DNA of 64,000 nt from Fodinibius halophilus. GTDB taxonomy: Bacteria > Bacteroidota > Rhodothermia > Balneolales > Balneolaceae. The DNA lies in NCBI RefSeq assembly GCF_011059105.1, contig NZ_JAALLS010000012.1, positions 1-64,000 of the forward strand. The letters are read 5' to 3'. Below are positions 25,329-35,025 of the stretch, piece by piece. The position numbers and the translations under genes are program-made. Under the pieces are notes generated by a model, which saw only the letters and a list, made by a program, of their open reading frames with translations, was not told the origin of the DNA and did not search any database. Positions within the stretch are counted from its first letter, which is position 1. Every line of letters starts with the position of its first letter.

Positions 25329-27971
25329 ATGAAGAAAATAAAGATCTTTAAATATGTGCTGCTCATCGGGGTTTTTATGGGGATATGTACGCTTCCCTCA
25401 AAAGGCCAGTACCGATACCATGAACAATCTGTGTTGGATGTCATTCAAGATTTAGAGGAAAAAACCTCTTTTCGCTTCTTATACCGCGAGGCTTTACTGG
25501 CAGACATTACCCTCTCTTTTACGGCTGACAGCACCAATCCTCTTACGACACTAAAAGAGGCTTTGCACCCTTTTAATCTGAGTTTGAAAGTGAACAGTGA
25601 GCGTCAGCAAGCGATCATTTTTCAACAACAAGCAACTGCGCAAAAACAACAACTAACTATTCACGGGCAAGTTGTTGATGGCACTACCGGCGAACGGTTG
25701 CCCTATGCTACAATAACCTGGAAAGAGCACGATAGAATTAATGGTCTAAGTACCAAAGAGAGTGGCAACTTTACCATCAAAGATACTTTTCAACAAAAAA
25801 GCCTGGAACTGGAGTGCAGGTATGTCGGCTATGGGTCCAAAAAGATAACATTAGATCTCGATGAAGCTTCACAAATTCAAGAGTTGACCTTTCGGCTTAC
25901 TCCCGAACGTATTGATGGCAATTATATCCTGATAACCGGGAGTAACTCGTACAGCAACCTCAATAAGCAGCATTCGACGATGGTAGATATTGGCACCTTT
26001 AGCCCCATGGGAGAGAGCAATACCCTGCGGGCCCTTCAGGCGCTGCCTTCTATCTCCCTGTCGCCCCTGATGAGTGATGGCATGCATGTGAGGGGGAGCC
26101 CATCGGACGCGCTCCAGGTAAAAGTTGATAATATTACCATCTATAACAGAAGCCACCTATTTGGACTTATAGACAGTTTTAATGGTGATATCCTTAAACG
26201 CAGTGGGTTCTATTACGATATTGCACCTTTAAAGCTGGAGGCTCCGCCGGGTGGTACTTTATCTCTTCTGACTAAAACCGGATCGATGGACCATATATCG
26301 GGGACCGCCGGTATCAGTAACTCCTCGATACGCATGTCACTGGAAGGCCCTCTGAAAAAAGGGCGCAGCAGCTGGCTAATCTCAGGTCGGCGCTCATATA
26401 TGAACACCGTTGACTGGTTCCATAATTCAGAACTTGTACAATGGGGGCTCAATGTAAATCGCCCACAACAAGAACTTACTGCCGGCCTGGTAGACTTACA
26501 AAACCGACTGCTGAAAACACAAAGCACCTCTGCTTCTTTTTACGACCTGCACGGCAAACTCTATTTTGAAGGTATAGCTGGAAGCAGGCTCATTCTAAGC
26601 GGTTACTGGGGAGGCGATGACACGAACCAAAACTCAAAACGATTATTCCAAACCCTTTCATTTTCAGGCAATAACAACTTCGAATATCGACCGGTAACCA
26701 CTACAAATGATTGGCAAAACGGTGCTGCAACAGCAAAATATCAGTACTGGCTTGGAGAAGATATATTCAGTACTTCGTTACTGGGTACCAGCATCTACCA
26801 GACCTCTTTTATTAAAGATGACTTTACCTACATGGAAACCAATCAGGGCACCGGTAACCTTCAGGCTTTTATTTTCCCTTTCGGCAATGAAAGTGTACTA
26901 AATAAATTCAAGGCAAAGCAGCAATTTGAATTTGATAATAAAGACTGGCTGATAAGCAGCGGTATTTCGTATAACTACTTTTTGGGCGAATACTATGAGC
27001 AATCTTTCGGTTATTCAGGATATTTTAATTCTACCAAAGCCCACAAGATTGATGGATATGCCCAACTGGATTTTAACAAATGGGATAATGTTGTCGATGT
27101 CTTTGGAGGCATACGGTTTCATTATTACTCAAACGGTCGCTATCTCAAATGGTCTCCCCGTGTCAAAATAAAATTATTCCCGAACTCCAACGTATCATGG
27201 TCTGCAGGTTTTAGCCGGAACCATCAATTCATTAATCAGCTTTCTCTCAGCAACACCGTTACAGCCAATGTTTGGATCCTTGCAGACAGCCAACAACCTC
27301 CCACAACAGTAAATTATTTTTCTACCGGTTCGTATTTTGATATTTCTGATTGGCTATATGCCCAAATTGAAGGATATCACAAAACATTTGATAATGTTCG
27401 AATGCATGAAGTTAACACCTTCTCACTAAGTAATACGACCTCAACGAACCCCTGGTATACCAATAATACAGGCACCGCAAAAGGAGCTGAATTCCTGCTG
27501 CAATCTCAATGGTCAATATTCACACTCTCTCAAACGTTTGCCCTTTCCGAAGTAACATTTTCGAACCCCGATATTAATAACGGTCAATCTTTTTATGCGG
27601 ATTGGGACCGCACCTACCGATACAGTGCAATGGTAGAAGCTAATCCTTTTGATGAGCTCTCCCTTTATCTTTCGTGGATGTATGCTTCGGGTACCCCAAA
27701 TAGGCTGGCAACTTTTGGCCCCCAGAGAGACAAACGCCTGGACCATTACCAACGCACCGATATTTCAGCCGAATACAAGCGTAACTTTCCAGCATTTCGC
27801 ATTGTGTTTTCGGCCTCGGTTATGAACTTATTCGATCGCAACAACCCCTGGTATCGTGAGCTTAATATTGCCGTCAACCAGAATGTAACCCCTAATCAAT
27901 TTCACGCTGCCCCAGTAGATGTGTATGATATCGGGCTGCAACCTTCATTTAATATTCGCATTTTGTTTTAG
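25329..27971 (+). CDS. TonB-dependent outer-membrane receptor with STN and carboxypeptidase-like domains
   Basis: An 880-aa FecA-type transducer. Order: signal peptide (1-26, ending SKGQ); STN domain (about 30-95, 'LDVIQDLEEKTSFRFLYREA'), which contacts FecR; carboxypeptidase-regulatory-like beta-sandwich (about 112-190, 'HGQVVDGTTGERLPYATITW'); plug (about 210-330); 22-strand barrel to a C-terminal Phe. The substrate cannot be read from sequence; the plug lacks a full canonical TonB box. Regulation by the sigma/FecR pair upstream is expected. Confidence 0.9.
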   Translation: MKKIKIFKYVLLIGVFMGICTLPSKGQYRYHEQSVLDVIQDLEEKTSFRFLYREALLADITLSFTADSTNPLTTLKEALHPFNLSLKVNSERQQAIIFQQQATAQKQQLTIHGQVVDGTTGERLPYATITWKEHDRINGLSTKESGNFTIKDTFQQKSLELECRYVGYGSKKITLDLDEASQIQELTFRLTPERIDGNYILITGSNSYSNLNKQHSTMVDIGTFSPMGESNTLRALQALPSISLSPLMSDGMHVRGSPSDALQVKVDNITIYNRSHLFGLIDSFNGDILKRSGFYYDIAPLKLEAPPGGTLSLLTKTGSMDHISGTAGISNSSIRMSLEGPLKKGRSSWLISGRRSYMNTVDWFHNSELVQWGLNVNRPQQELTAGLVDLQNRLLKTQSTSASFYDLHGKLYFEGIAGSRLILSGYWGGDDTNQNSKRLFQTLSFSGNNNFEYRPVTTTNDWQNGAATAKYQYWLGEDIFSTSLLGTSIYQTSFIKDDFTYMETNQGTGNLQAFIFPFGNESVLNKFKAKQQFEFDNKDWLISSGISYNYFLGEYYEQSFGYSGYFNSTKAHKIDGYAQLDFNKWDNVVDVFGGIRFHYYSNGRYLKWSPRVKIKLFPNSNVSWSAGFSRNHQFINQLSLSNTVTANVWILADSQQPPTTVNYFSTGSYFDISDWLYAQIEGYHKTFDNVRMHEVNTFSLSNTTSTNPWYTNNTGTAKGAEFLLQSQWSIFTLSQTFALSEVTFSNPDINNGQSFYADWDRTYRYSAMVEANPFDELSLYLSWMYASGTPNRLATFGPQRDKRLDHYQRTDISAEYKRNFPAFRIVFSASVMNLFDRNNPWYRELNIAVNQNVTPNQFHAAPVDVYDIGLQPSFNIRILF

Positions 27972-28085
27972 GCAAATGCAATATTAAAATATTTTCTCCA
28001 CTATTTAAGGAAATTGCAATTTATCACGATAATGTTGTTTATATAACTGCACTTCGTGTATAGAATCTTCTAACCTCCTTAACAA

Positions 28086-28820
28086 ATGATGCGGCTTACT
28101 TTTTGCACTCTTTTATTTTTCCTTCTTTTGTCTTGCAAATCCAACGATCGTTCAGCAGCGAACCTTTCGTTAGAACAAAAACAGGATCAAATATTAATGG
28201 CCTTTCCAAAGCTGGAGTTAAGTGGCAATAGTTATACAAATAAAAAAGCGCTTCTTGACTCTACACACTTTACAGATCGCACTTATTATCTAAAAGATAA
28301 AGAGCAAACTTTTACCGGGACTTTGGAAAACAAAAATTGGAACGACAGTTTGAAAACCAAGGGCATCTTCAAGAATGGAAAAATACAGACATTTACTTCC
28401 TGGTACCCCAACGGCGAGAAAAATTCCAAAATGGTGGTAACTCCAGATAGTACAGACCAGCAATATAGAACAACCACCTGGTACTATTCCGGAGCTCTAA
28501 AATCCAGATACAATAAACATTCCGGCAAACGCTATTTTGAGGATGGTTCACTCAAATCAAAGTGGAATAAAAAGAAAGCCATCGACTTTTGGGAGAACGG
28601 CAACCCTAAAGCCATTTGGCCGCTAAAAAATAATAAGCGGGTCTCTTTCTATCACGGCGAGTTTACAGGCTGGTATCCCGATCATACAATTTCTGCCAAA
28701 GGTACGTTCAAAGATGGACGTAAACATGGCAAGTGGGTGTATCACGATAGTACGGGCACCATCGAAAAAATTATTTACTACAAAAATGGCAAAGCAGACT
28801 CTACGGCTAGCCCCGCTTAA
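28086..28820 (+). CDS. Lipoprotein with MORN/YwqK-like repeats
   Basis: A 244-aa exported lipoprotein: the signal ends LLLSC (Cys17). It carries tandem MORN_2/YwqK-type repeats of the form 'GxxxxWYPNGxxKxK', seen as FTSWYPNGEKNSK, WYYSGALKSRYN, 'FEDGSLKSKWNKKK', 'FTGWYPDHTISAKGTFKDG' and WVYHDSTGTIEKIIYYKNG. Such repeats are common in Bacteroidetes surface proteins; YwqK-family annotation as an antitoxin is not supported here since no toxin is adjacent. Function unknown. Confidence 0.8.
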   Translation: MMRLTFCTLLFFLLLSCKSNDRSAANLSLEQKQDQILMAFPKLELSGNSYTNKKALLDSTHFTDRTYYLKDKEQTFTGTLENKNWNDSLKTKGIFKNGKIQTFTSWYPNGEKNSKMVVTPDSTDQQYRTTTWYYSGALKSRYNKHSGKRYFEDGSLKSKWNKKKAIDFWENGNPKAIWPLKNNKRVSFYHGEFTGWYPDHTISAKGTFKDGRKHGKWVYHDSTGTIEKIIYYKNGKADSTASPA

Positions 28821-28852
28821 CTAGTTAATGCGAGACTATACAACAAAGGGAC

Positions 28853-28971
28853 CTTTGCAAAACCAGGCAGTCATCCTGAATGTAATGAAGGATCTCCCTT
28901 TCAACGGCAACAGATGGATACTGGAGATTCTTCGACAAGCTCAGAATGACGAAATCAAAGGTTTTGCAAAG
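28853..28971. repeat. MITE-like extragenic palindrome with 12-bp terminal inverted repeats
   Basis: ctttgcaaaacc (28853-28864) and its exact reverse complement (28960-28971) bound a 119-base element. A second inner dyad pairs gtcatcctga (28870-28879) with tcagaatgac (28941-28950) with one mismatch. The inner text resembles a widespread bacterial repeat family ('attcttcgacaagctcagaa'). Confidence 0.65.
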
Positions 28972-29018
28972 CCCTCACAAAATCACAATTCCGCATTCCG
29001 ACTCAGATATTTTCACAC

Positions 29019-29693
29019 TCATTTATTTCCCTTTAGTATAAATGTAATGGGCAAACTGTATTGAACCCGAACAGTAACCCCTCTTTGTCGACCGGGCTCA
29101 AACTTGGCAAGCTTAACCACTCGAATAGCTTCTTGATCGCAGCCCCCTCCAATACCACGAATAACTCTGGGGTTCTCCACTTCTCCCTTTTCATTCACCA
29201 CGAATTGTACAATCACTCGTCCTTCAATACCAGCCATTCGGGCTTTCTTAGGATATTCGATATGTTTCTGTATTGACTTCAGCCCTCCTTTCAAAACGGG
29301 CATCTGTTCAACAGCTATAAAAAAATCCTCTTCCTCCGACGTTGATTCCTCTTCCCCTTCTTTCGGCGGTGGAGGTAACCGGTCCACTTCTTGATTTATA
29401 TCCAGTTCAGCGTCAAGGTCTAAAATCTGCTCCTCAATGATTTCATCATTAGGAACCGCCACCGGAGCTACCGGCCGCGGGGGAGGCGGTGGCCTTTTCT
29501 CTTGTTTTGTCTGCTCTATATCTTCCATGGCAATCACTTCGCTCTGTTCACTAATAGTAAACTCTTGTTCCCCACTTCCACTAATGGGTAGTTTGGCAAG
29601 AGCTACAAAAATGAGCAAACTCATTATTAAACCGCTTTCAAAAATGAGCACATAATACTTTTCGAGGTTCGATCTGTTTTTGAAAGGAATCAT
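29019..29693 (-). CDS. tonB: TonB-family energy transducer
   Basis: A 224-aa inner-membrane protein that couples the proton-motive force to TonB-dependent receptors. Order: short cytosolic start, transmembrane helix (about 16-36), periplasmic Pro-rich linker (KRPPPPPRPVAPVAVP, then acidic Glu-rich), and C-terminal TonB domain (about 145-222: 'IEYPKKARMAGIEGRVIVQF', 'EGEVENPRVIRGIGGGCDQE'). Strong AGGAGG ribosome binding site just before the ATG. Several receptors in the window could use it; exbBD are not here. Confidence 0.93.
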   Translation of the reverse strand: MIPFKNRSNLEKYYVLIFESGLIMSLLIFVALAKLPISGSGEQEFTISEQSEVIAMEDIEQTKQEKRPPPPPRPVAPVAVPNDEIIEEQILDLDAELDINQEVDRLPPPPKEGEEESTSEEEDFFIAVEQMPVLKGGLKSIQKHIEYPKKARMAGIEGRVIVQFVVNEKGEVENPRVIRGIGGGCDQEAIRVVKLAKFEPGRQRGVTVRVQYSLPITFILKGNK

Positions 29694-30064
29694 ATGAACC
29701 TCCTATCTTATATTAAAAGATATGAGACAACTTTATCTCTAAAATGTCTCTTTAATCACACCATCGTTTATATACATAACCCTTATTTAAGATTAATGAT
29801 TCCGAAATCTTAAATAAATTTAAATTCTTATGGACTCATCCTTTGTTAGCAAGTAGATCCAAACAAGAACCTAGTATCGGTTACTGGAGACGCTGGCTAT
29901 GTCGCTGATCATGCTGATTGGAATGATCTCCGGAATTAGCCATCCCTCCTAAAATTGCGGGGATATCCTTGTACTGCACCTTATATACGAAGGTATCCTG
30001 AGGTAAAAATTACATCGTTCTATTAATTCGACACAATAAAAATAAGAAAATCTACCTTGATATT
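29694..30064. other. Intergenic region upstream of tonB and a gene relic
   Basis: AT-rich. Contains the tonB promoter (reading left). No gene or terminator is supported. Confidence 0.3.
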
Positions 30065-30184
30065 ATGTCTGAAGACCAACCTAATGCTTGCGATCTAACT
30101 GCAATTGCTGACAATAAAAGAAAAATTCATCGAGCAGTGAAAACACTTGACTTATTCGAATTTAGTACTAACTATTTGTGTTGA
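30065..30184 (+). pseudogene. N-terminal relic of a small cytosolic protein
   Basis: A 39-codon frame starting MSEDQPNACDLTAIADNKRK resembles the start of small proteins of unknown function that I associate with mercury/metal loci, which continue to about 100 aa with a CC motif. Here the frame stops after 'FEFSTNYLC'. The identification is by recollection of sequence style and is weak. Confidence 0.35.
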
Positions 30185-30320
30185 TGCTGCATCATACTAT
30201 AATGGTACAAGTTCACCTTGAACAACTAAGTATGCGACTAAATGTTTGATGCAATACCTTAAAAATGGTATCAACCATGTTGCTGATCATCCATTACCTT
30301 CTAACCTCAAAAAGGATCAT

Positions 30321-31646
30321 ATGTCACAGTCGGCTAAAGAGCTATCAACAAAAGAAGCTGCTTCAAAACTCCAAGAAGGAAACGTTCAGTTCATTGATGT
30401 CCGTCCTATTGCTGCTTATAACGGTTGGAAACTTGAAGGTGAACCAAGAGGAGGTCATATCCCCGGAGCCAAAAGTATTCCCCTGCAGTGGACCGATTAT
30501 ATGGATTGGGTAGAAGTGCTCGAAGAAAAAAGTATCATCCCTAACAACCCGGTCATCATCTACGGTTACTCTGTCGATGAAACGAATGCTATGGCTGAAA
30601 AACTGGATGCACTCGGCTACGATAAGCTTTATACCTACCACAGTTTCACTGATGAATGGGCTGCTAATGAGAGCCAACCGCTAGATAACCTCCCCAGATA
30701 TCAACAACTGGTTTATCCTGATTGGGTAAAACAACTAGTTGATGGAAATAATCCTCCACATTATGATAATGATGATTTTGTGATCTGTCACAGTCATTAC
30801 GATCATATTGAAGACTACCACCGCGGTCATATCCCCGGAGCTATTCCGGTGGATACCAACAGCCTGGAATCTACTGAAACATGGAATCGGCGGTCTCCGG
30901 AGGAATTAAGAGAAACTCTTGCACAGCTGGGCATTCGCCACGATACGACGGTTGTACTTTACGGCCGTTTCTCATCTCCTACTTTCGACAAAGAGAAATT
31001 TCCCGGCAAAAGTGCTGGTCATCTGGGAGCCTTGCGCTCTGCCGCCATCATGTTATATGCCGGTGTAAAGGATGTACGTATTCTTAATGGCGGCATCACC
31101 AGCTGGGAAACAGCAGGGCGGTCCCTATCCGCCGAACCTATCTCCCCACAACCTATTGAAAACTTTGGTGCCGAAATACCCGGACGTCCCGAAGTAATGA
31201 TTGATACTCCTAAAGCCAAACAGCTCATTGCCGCTGATGATGGCGAATTAGTGAGCATTCGCAGCTGGGAAGAGTTCATCGGTAACAGAAGCGGATATCA
31301 CTATATCGAAAAAACCGGGCGAATTCCCGGTGCAGTGTTTGGCAACTGTGGCAGTGATGCTTACCATATGGAGAACTATCGCAACTTCGATCACACAATG
31401 CGTGAATTCCAGGAAGTAGAACAAACATGGAAAGAAGCCGGTATTACTCCTGATAAACATATTGCCTTCTACTGCGGTACCGGTTGGCGCGGCAGCGAAG
31501 CCTTCTGGAATGCCTGGATGATGGGGTGGCCGAAGGTGTCGGTATACGATGGTGGATGGTATGAGTGGTGTAGTGACCCCCAAAATCCTATAAAAACCGG
31601 TCTGCCTAAAGAACCATCCACGCAAGAAAAACCGCTTGCCAAATAG
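30321..31646 (+). CDS. Multi-domain rhodanese sulfurtransferase
   Basis: About 441 aa from the ATG at 30321, chosen because AAAAGGA lies 5 bases upstream; an in-frame ATG at 30249 lacks one. Three rhodanese-like domains are visible: 'NVQFIDVRPIAAYNGW...GHIPGAKSIP', 'DFVICHSHYDHIEDYHRGHI...' and 'ELVSIRSWEEFIG...GRIPGAVFG'. Only the third has the active-site loop YCGTGWRG with Cys385; the first two lack the catalytic Cys (IYGYSVDET, LYGRFSSP). It transfers sulfur from thiosulfate-like donors; the physiological donor is unknown. No signal peptide from this start. Monocistronic. Confidence 0.9.
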   Translation: MSQSAKELSTKEAASKLQEGNVQFIDVRPIAAYNGWKLEGEPRGGHIPGAKSIPLQWTDYMDWVEVLEEKSIIPNNPVIIYGYSVDETNAMAEKLDALGYDKLYTYHSFTDEWAANESQPLDNLPRYQQLVYPDWVKQLVDGNNPPHYDNDDFVICHSHYDHIEDYHRGHIPGAIPVDTNSLESTETWNRRSPEELRETLAQLGIRHDTTVVLYGRFSSPTFDKEKFPGKSAGHLGALRSAAIMLYAGVKDVRILNGGITSWETAGRSLSAEPISPQPIENFGAEIPGRPEVMIDTPKAKQLIAADDGELVSIRSWEEFIGNRSGYHYIEKTGRIPGAVFGNCGSDAYHMENYRNFDHTMREFQEVEQTWKEAGITPDKHIAFYCGTGWRGSEAFWNAWMMGWPKVSVYDGGWYEWCSDPQNPIKTGLPKEPSTQEKPLAK

Positions 31647-31673
31647 GTCATTTGCAACAAATTATTTAAAAAA

Positions 31674-31696
31674 GGGAAGGCTTTACCAGCCTTCCC
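31674..31696. terminator. Hairpin downstream of the rhodanese gene
   Basis: A perfect 9-bp stem (gggaaggct/agccttccc). The T-run lies on the minus-strand side, so as a terminator it fits leftward transcription better; for the rhodanese gene it may only serve as a 3'-end hairpin. Confidence 0.5.
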
Positions 31697-32080
31697 CTCA
31701 GAAAAAATACAAACCAGATCTCATCAAAATCCGGTTGCATTTCTACCCTTGGGTATACACCTACCCAATCTCCTTTATGTGATTAACCTTCTACCCATCT
31801 GAGTATAATAGCCCTTCAGGGTATCATTCAAAGCAAACAGGGCCTCGTTTATATATTGATGATATCGGTAGAACATTTCTTACGCTATTTTAGTTTTCCA
31901 TAAAAATCCGGTGCAATTGCTGTCTCTGTCAAAAATATTGATGAGGTCTTTTGTTCATATCCACAAGAAAAAATACTCAGGCTTATCCTTTCTTTACGGC
32001 TAAAATCATGATATTTTCCCCGCTATTTAAAAAGGCATTTGATCAGTACAATTTTTAACTACACTACCACGAGCTACATC
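31697..32080. other. Leader region of the BtuB-like receptor gene
   Basis: About 380 AT-rich bases. I looked for a cobalamin riboswitch (B12 box) because the downstream gene is BtuB-like and did not find one. The promoter presumably lies here. Confidence 0.3.
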
Positions 32081-34066
32081 ATGTTCTCATTTCGAAATTC
32101 AGCATCATTATTTATTGAGATCACAACCCGGATCCCCAAATCCATTCTGTTACTGCTATTTTTTATGACCACTGTAGCGGGGCATGCCCAACAAACCGAA
32201 ACGCTGGATACCCTGGTGGTATCAAAAGAAGTGCTTGTTTCTTCAAGCCATATCCCCCAGACAGTAGCGGGTTCCGGACGAAATATTACGATCATCCCGG
32301 CAAAAACAATTCGCAGCCTGCCGGTACATACTACTGACGAAGTACTGCGCTATGCTTCCGGAATAGAAGTACAGTCACGCGGTGCCTTCGGAACTCAATC
32401 TGACTTTAGTATTCGCGGTAGTTCATTTTCCCAAGTGTTGGTAATGGTGGATGGAATGCGCCTAAACGACCCCTTAACGGCGCACTACAGTTCTAATATT
32501 CCGGTATCACCCTCAGAAATTGACCGCATTGAGGTGCTTCACGGTCCGGCAGCCGCACAATACGGGGCCGATGCTGTTGGCGGTGTCATAAATATTATCA
32601 CACGTAGTTTCAGCCAACAAAACAGTGCTGACCAAACTGATATAAATGCTAAAATCGGCTATGGTCAAGAGGATCTCAAAATCGGCCAGGGAGGATTTTT
32701 CTACTCAGAATCTGATTATAGAATTGCAGGGGGCGGCATGTGGTTTAATACCCCCGGTCAAGAATTAGCTGACAATTATACTAATCATTTTAATATCGGC
32801 AAAGCTTCTCTTTCAGCCGGATTTGATTTAGGTGATGGCTGGGACCTGGCCGCTCGCGGCGCTTATGATTATCGCGATTACAACGCCAAGTATTTCTACA
32901 CAGCAAGTTCTTATGATGAGGCGACAGACCATACCAAAGCCTGGTGGACACAACTTAAGCTTACCAAACATGATGACAATGCGTTAACCACTTTAAAAGG
33001 AGCATTTAAACACAATACCGATGACTTTGTATTTAACCCCGCCTTTCCGGCAAACCATCACACCACAAAACTGCTGAATCTACAACTTACGCAATATCGA
33101 GAACTGTCAAACGAATGGTCGTTAACCTATGGTGCTCAAACTACCGGACGCAGTATTGAAAGTAATGATCGCGGCGATCACAACGACTGGCACTATGCCG
33201 GCTTTTCAATGGCCGAATGGCAGCCGACTGGCTCCTTTACCTTGACGGGGAGTTTACGTCTTGATCATGATGAAAACTATGGCACCGAATTGATGCCCCA
33301 ACTAAGTGCTTCTTATGATACCGGCAACTGGATCTTGCGCACTTCCGGCGGTCGCAGCATTCGGTCGGCCAGTTATACCGAGCGATACATTTCTACGAAC
33401 CTTGCTGGACCTTTATCAGCAGGACGCAATCTTGGGAACCCGAACTTAAAAGCAGAGCGTTCATGGTCTGGCGAGTTGGGCTTCGACTTTGTAGGGGTAT
33501 CACATATTCGTTTTTCTGCCACCGGCTTTGTACGCGCATCAGATAATCTGATAGACTATGTAGAAACCAATTCTGCCAATATCCCCAACGACAAAAACCT
33601 GGCTAACAGCACGAATTATCTGTATGCTCAGAACTTAAGCAATGTAGAAACCGTTGGGCTGGAATCAGAAATAACCATCCATAAAAACCTGGGAGCCGAT
33701 TGGTGGCTCAGCAGTCGTATTGGATATACTTTTTCCAACCTGCTAAATGATGATAATATTGATTCAAAATATATCGCTAACTATGCCCGTCACCTGGTCA
33801 ACGGAACAGCATCTATTCAAAAAGGACCCGCCAGCGTTGCGTTAACGGGCCTTTGGAAAGAGCGAGACTCCGACCAGGCTCCATCGATTGGGGCTTTTAA
33901 AGCCTCGAGCTACAGTGTTTGGAATCTGAAAGCGGAATATTCCGTCTACCAAAACCTCACTGTTGGAATTGAAATCGATAACCTATTTAATGAAAAATAC
34001 CAGGATATCCTTGGTGCACACATGCCCAAACGCTGGATTATTGGTACTCTCAGCTGGAAACTGTAA
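32081..34066 (+). CDS. TonB-dependent receptor, BtuB/vitamin-B12-like
   Basis: About 662 aa from the ATG at 32081; a TTG 14 codons upstream gives no better signal peptide. Signal peptide ends GHAQ. Plug: 'EVLRYASGIEVQSRGAFGTQ', 'DFSIRGSSFSQVLVMVDGMR', 'LHGPAAAQYGADAVGGVINI'. The barrel ends with a YQDILGAHMPKRW-type C-terminus typical of BtuB relatives. A TonB-box-like stretch follows the signal ('ETLDTLVVSKEVLV'). Imports cobalamin-like or metal-chelate ligands; no btuFCD neighbours. A strong terminator follows. Confidence 0.88.
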   Translation: MFSFRNSASLFIEITTRIPKSILLLLFFMTTVAGHAQQTETLDTLVVSKEVLVSSSHIPQTVAGSGRNITIIPAKTIRSLPVHTTDEVLRYASGIEVQSRGAFGTQSDFSIRGSSFSQVLVMVDGMRLNDPLTAHYSSNIPVSPSEIDRIEVLHGPAAAQYGADAVGGVINIITRSFSQQNSADQTDINAKIGYGQEDLKIGQGGFFYSESDYRIAGGGMWFNTPGQELADNYTNHFNIGKASLSAGFDLGDGWDLAARGAYDYRDYNAKYFYTASSYDEATDHTKAWWTQLKLTKHDDNALTTLKGAFKHNTDDFVFNPAFPANHHTTKLLNLQLTQYRELSNEWSLTYGAQTTGRSIESNDRGDHNDWHYAGFSMAEWQPTGSFTLTGSLRLDHDENYGTELMPQLSASYDTGNWILRTSGGRSIRSASYTERYISTNLAGPLSAGRNLGNPNLKAERSWSGELGFDFVGVSHIRFSATGFVRASDNLIDYVETNSANIPNDKNLANSTNYLYAQNLSNVETVGLESEITIHKNLGADWWLSSRIGYTFSNLLNDDNIDSKYIANYARHLVNGTASIQKGPASVALTGLWKERDSDQAPSIGAFKASSYSVWNLKAEYSVYQNLTVGIEIDNLFNEKYQDILGAHMPKRWIIGTLSWKL

Positions 34067-34138
34067 ACTTATTTCTATTTACTCTACAAACTCATCCTGC
34101 AACTCTGCTATGTAATGAGTATAAGTTGTATAATCATC

Positions 34139-34178
34139 ATCTCCTCCCGTAGCTCTGCTGCGGGAGGAGATATTTTAT
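34139..34178 (+). terminator. Intrinsic terminator of the BtuB-like receptor gene
   Basis: A perfect 11-bp stem (atctcctcccg at 34139-34149, cgggaggagat at 34161-34171), extended by agc/gct in the loop, then a T-rich tract. Confidence 0.85.
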
Positions 34179-34223
34179 TTAACGCCTAGTATCGGCACCC
34201 TGTCTTTATACCTGGCTACCGAC

Positions 34224-35003
34224 TTAGTTTTCAACAGATGATTTTTGAGCCCATGTTAGTTGCTTGTAGTCAAAGCCCGCTTCGATAGTTGGTTTAACTA
34301 TTTGAAAATAGGGAGATACATCAAAATCACGAGGGGCAAACAAGCTGTGGTGCCGGATATGTAAAATTTCTTCTTGTAGCTTTACTTCAGCCCTATTACT
34401 GTTTTCATCCAGATCAATAGTGGGCAATATGGGATAGTTTACTCCCTGGAATGCTTGCGCTATAAGTGACGAACATATTGCTTTTGTGGGATCCCCACTG
34501 CCCAACGCCAATAACTTTCTTCGATGGCGTTCAGGAACGGGAGGCGTACGAATAAGGTAACGTGCCAAGTCAAGAATATTCTTTAAATCATACTGATATC
34601 CTATCCGCTCTTTCATGTAATCAATAACCTTCCGAATCTCATCAGAGGAAAGTCCTACCGCTCTACAGATACGTACATGCATATGGCAATACTTTGCCAA
34701 CGGAACAGCCCGTACACCCTCCGCCACATCAGCCTCAATAAGCCAAGGACCTTCCCCTTCATCGTCTGACACTTCCTCGTCATACCCAACATTCAGTGCT
34801 ACATGAGACCAAGTAGATTGGGTAATATATTTTATTGCTGTACTAATTCGGCTCGTCCCTTCAATGAGCAGAATATCTCCCGGCTGTAGCGATTGCTCCA
34901 ATGCTTTTCGAGAGCAGGTTGTAATCGATTGCTGCTCTTCATCCGAACGACTGAGATAACGGGCCAGGCGGTATCCCAAACGATTCAAAAGGCTGTCCAT
35001 CAT
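34224..35003 (-). CDS. YiiX/YebB-like permuted papain-fold hydrolase (NlpC/P60 superfamily)
   Basis: A 259-aa protein. 'LQPGDILLIEGTSRISTAIK' and 'TQSTWSHVALNVGYDEE' (catalytic His) come first; the likely catalytic Cys follows in 'DPTKAICSSLIAQAFQGVNY'. This His-before-Cys order is the circularly permuted papain fold, which acts on amide or ester bonds of peptides or lipids. No signal peptide. ATG at 35003 is used; the frame also has a TTG at 35006. 22 bases after the alpha/beta-hydrolase stop, so probably co-transcribed with it. Confidence 0.82.
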   Translation of the reverse strand: MMDSLLNRLGYRLARYLSRSDEEQQSITTCSRKALEQSLQPGDILLIEGTSRISTAIKYITQSTWSHVALNVGYDEEVSDDEGEGPWLIEADVAEGVRAVPLAKYCHMHVRICRAVGLSSDEIRKVIDYMKERIGYQYDLKNILDLARYLIRTPPVPERHRRKLLALGSGDPTKAICSSLIAQAFQGVNYPILPTIDLDENSNRAEVKLQEEILHIRHHSLFAPRDFDVSPYFQIVKPTIEAGFDYKQLTWAQKSSVEN

Positions 35004-35025
35004 CAATAAGGCCTACAAATTAAAA

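Noticed and set aside
28086-28820. YwqK-type antitoxin of a toxin-antitoxin pair
   Set aside because: The protein is an exported MORN-like lipoprotein with no adjacent toxin gene.
31697-32080. Possible B12 riboswitch before the BtuB-like receptor
   Set aside because: No B12 box or conserved core found in the leader.
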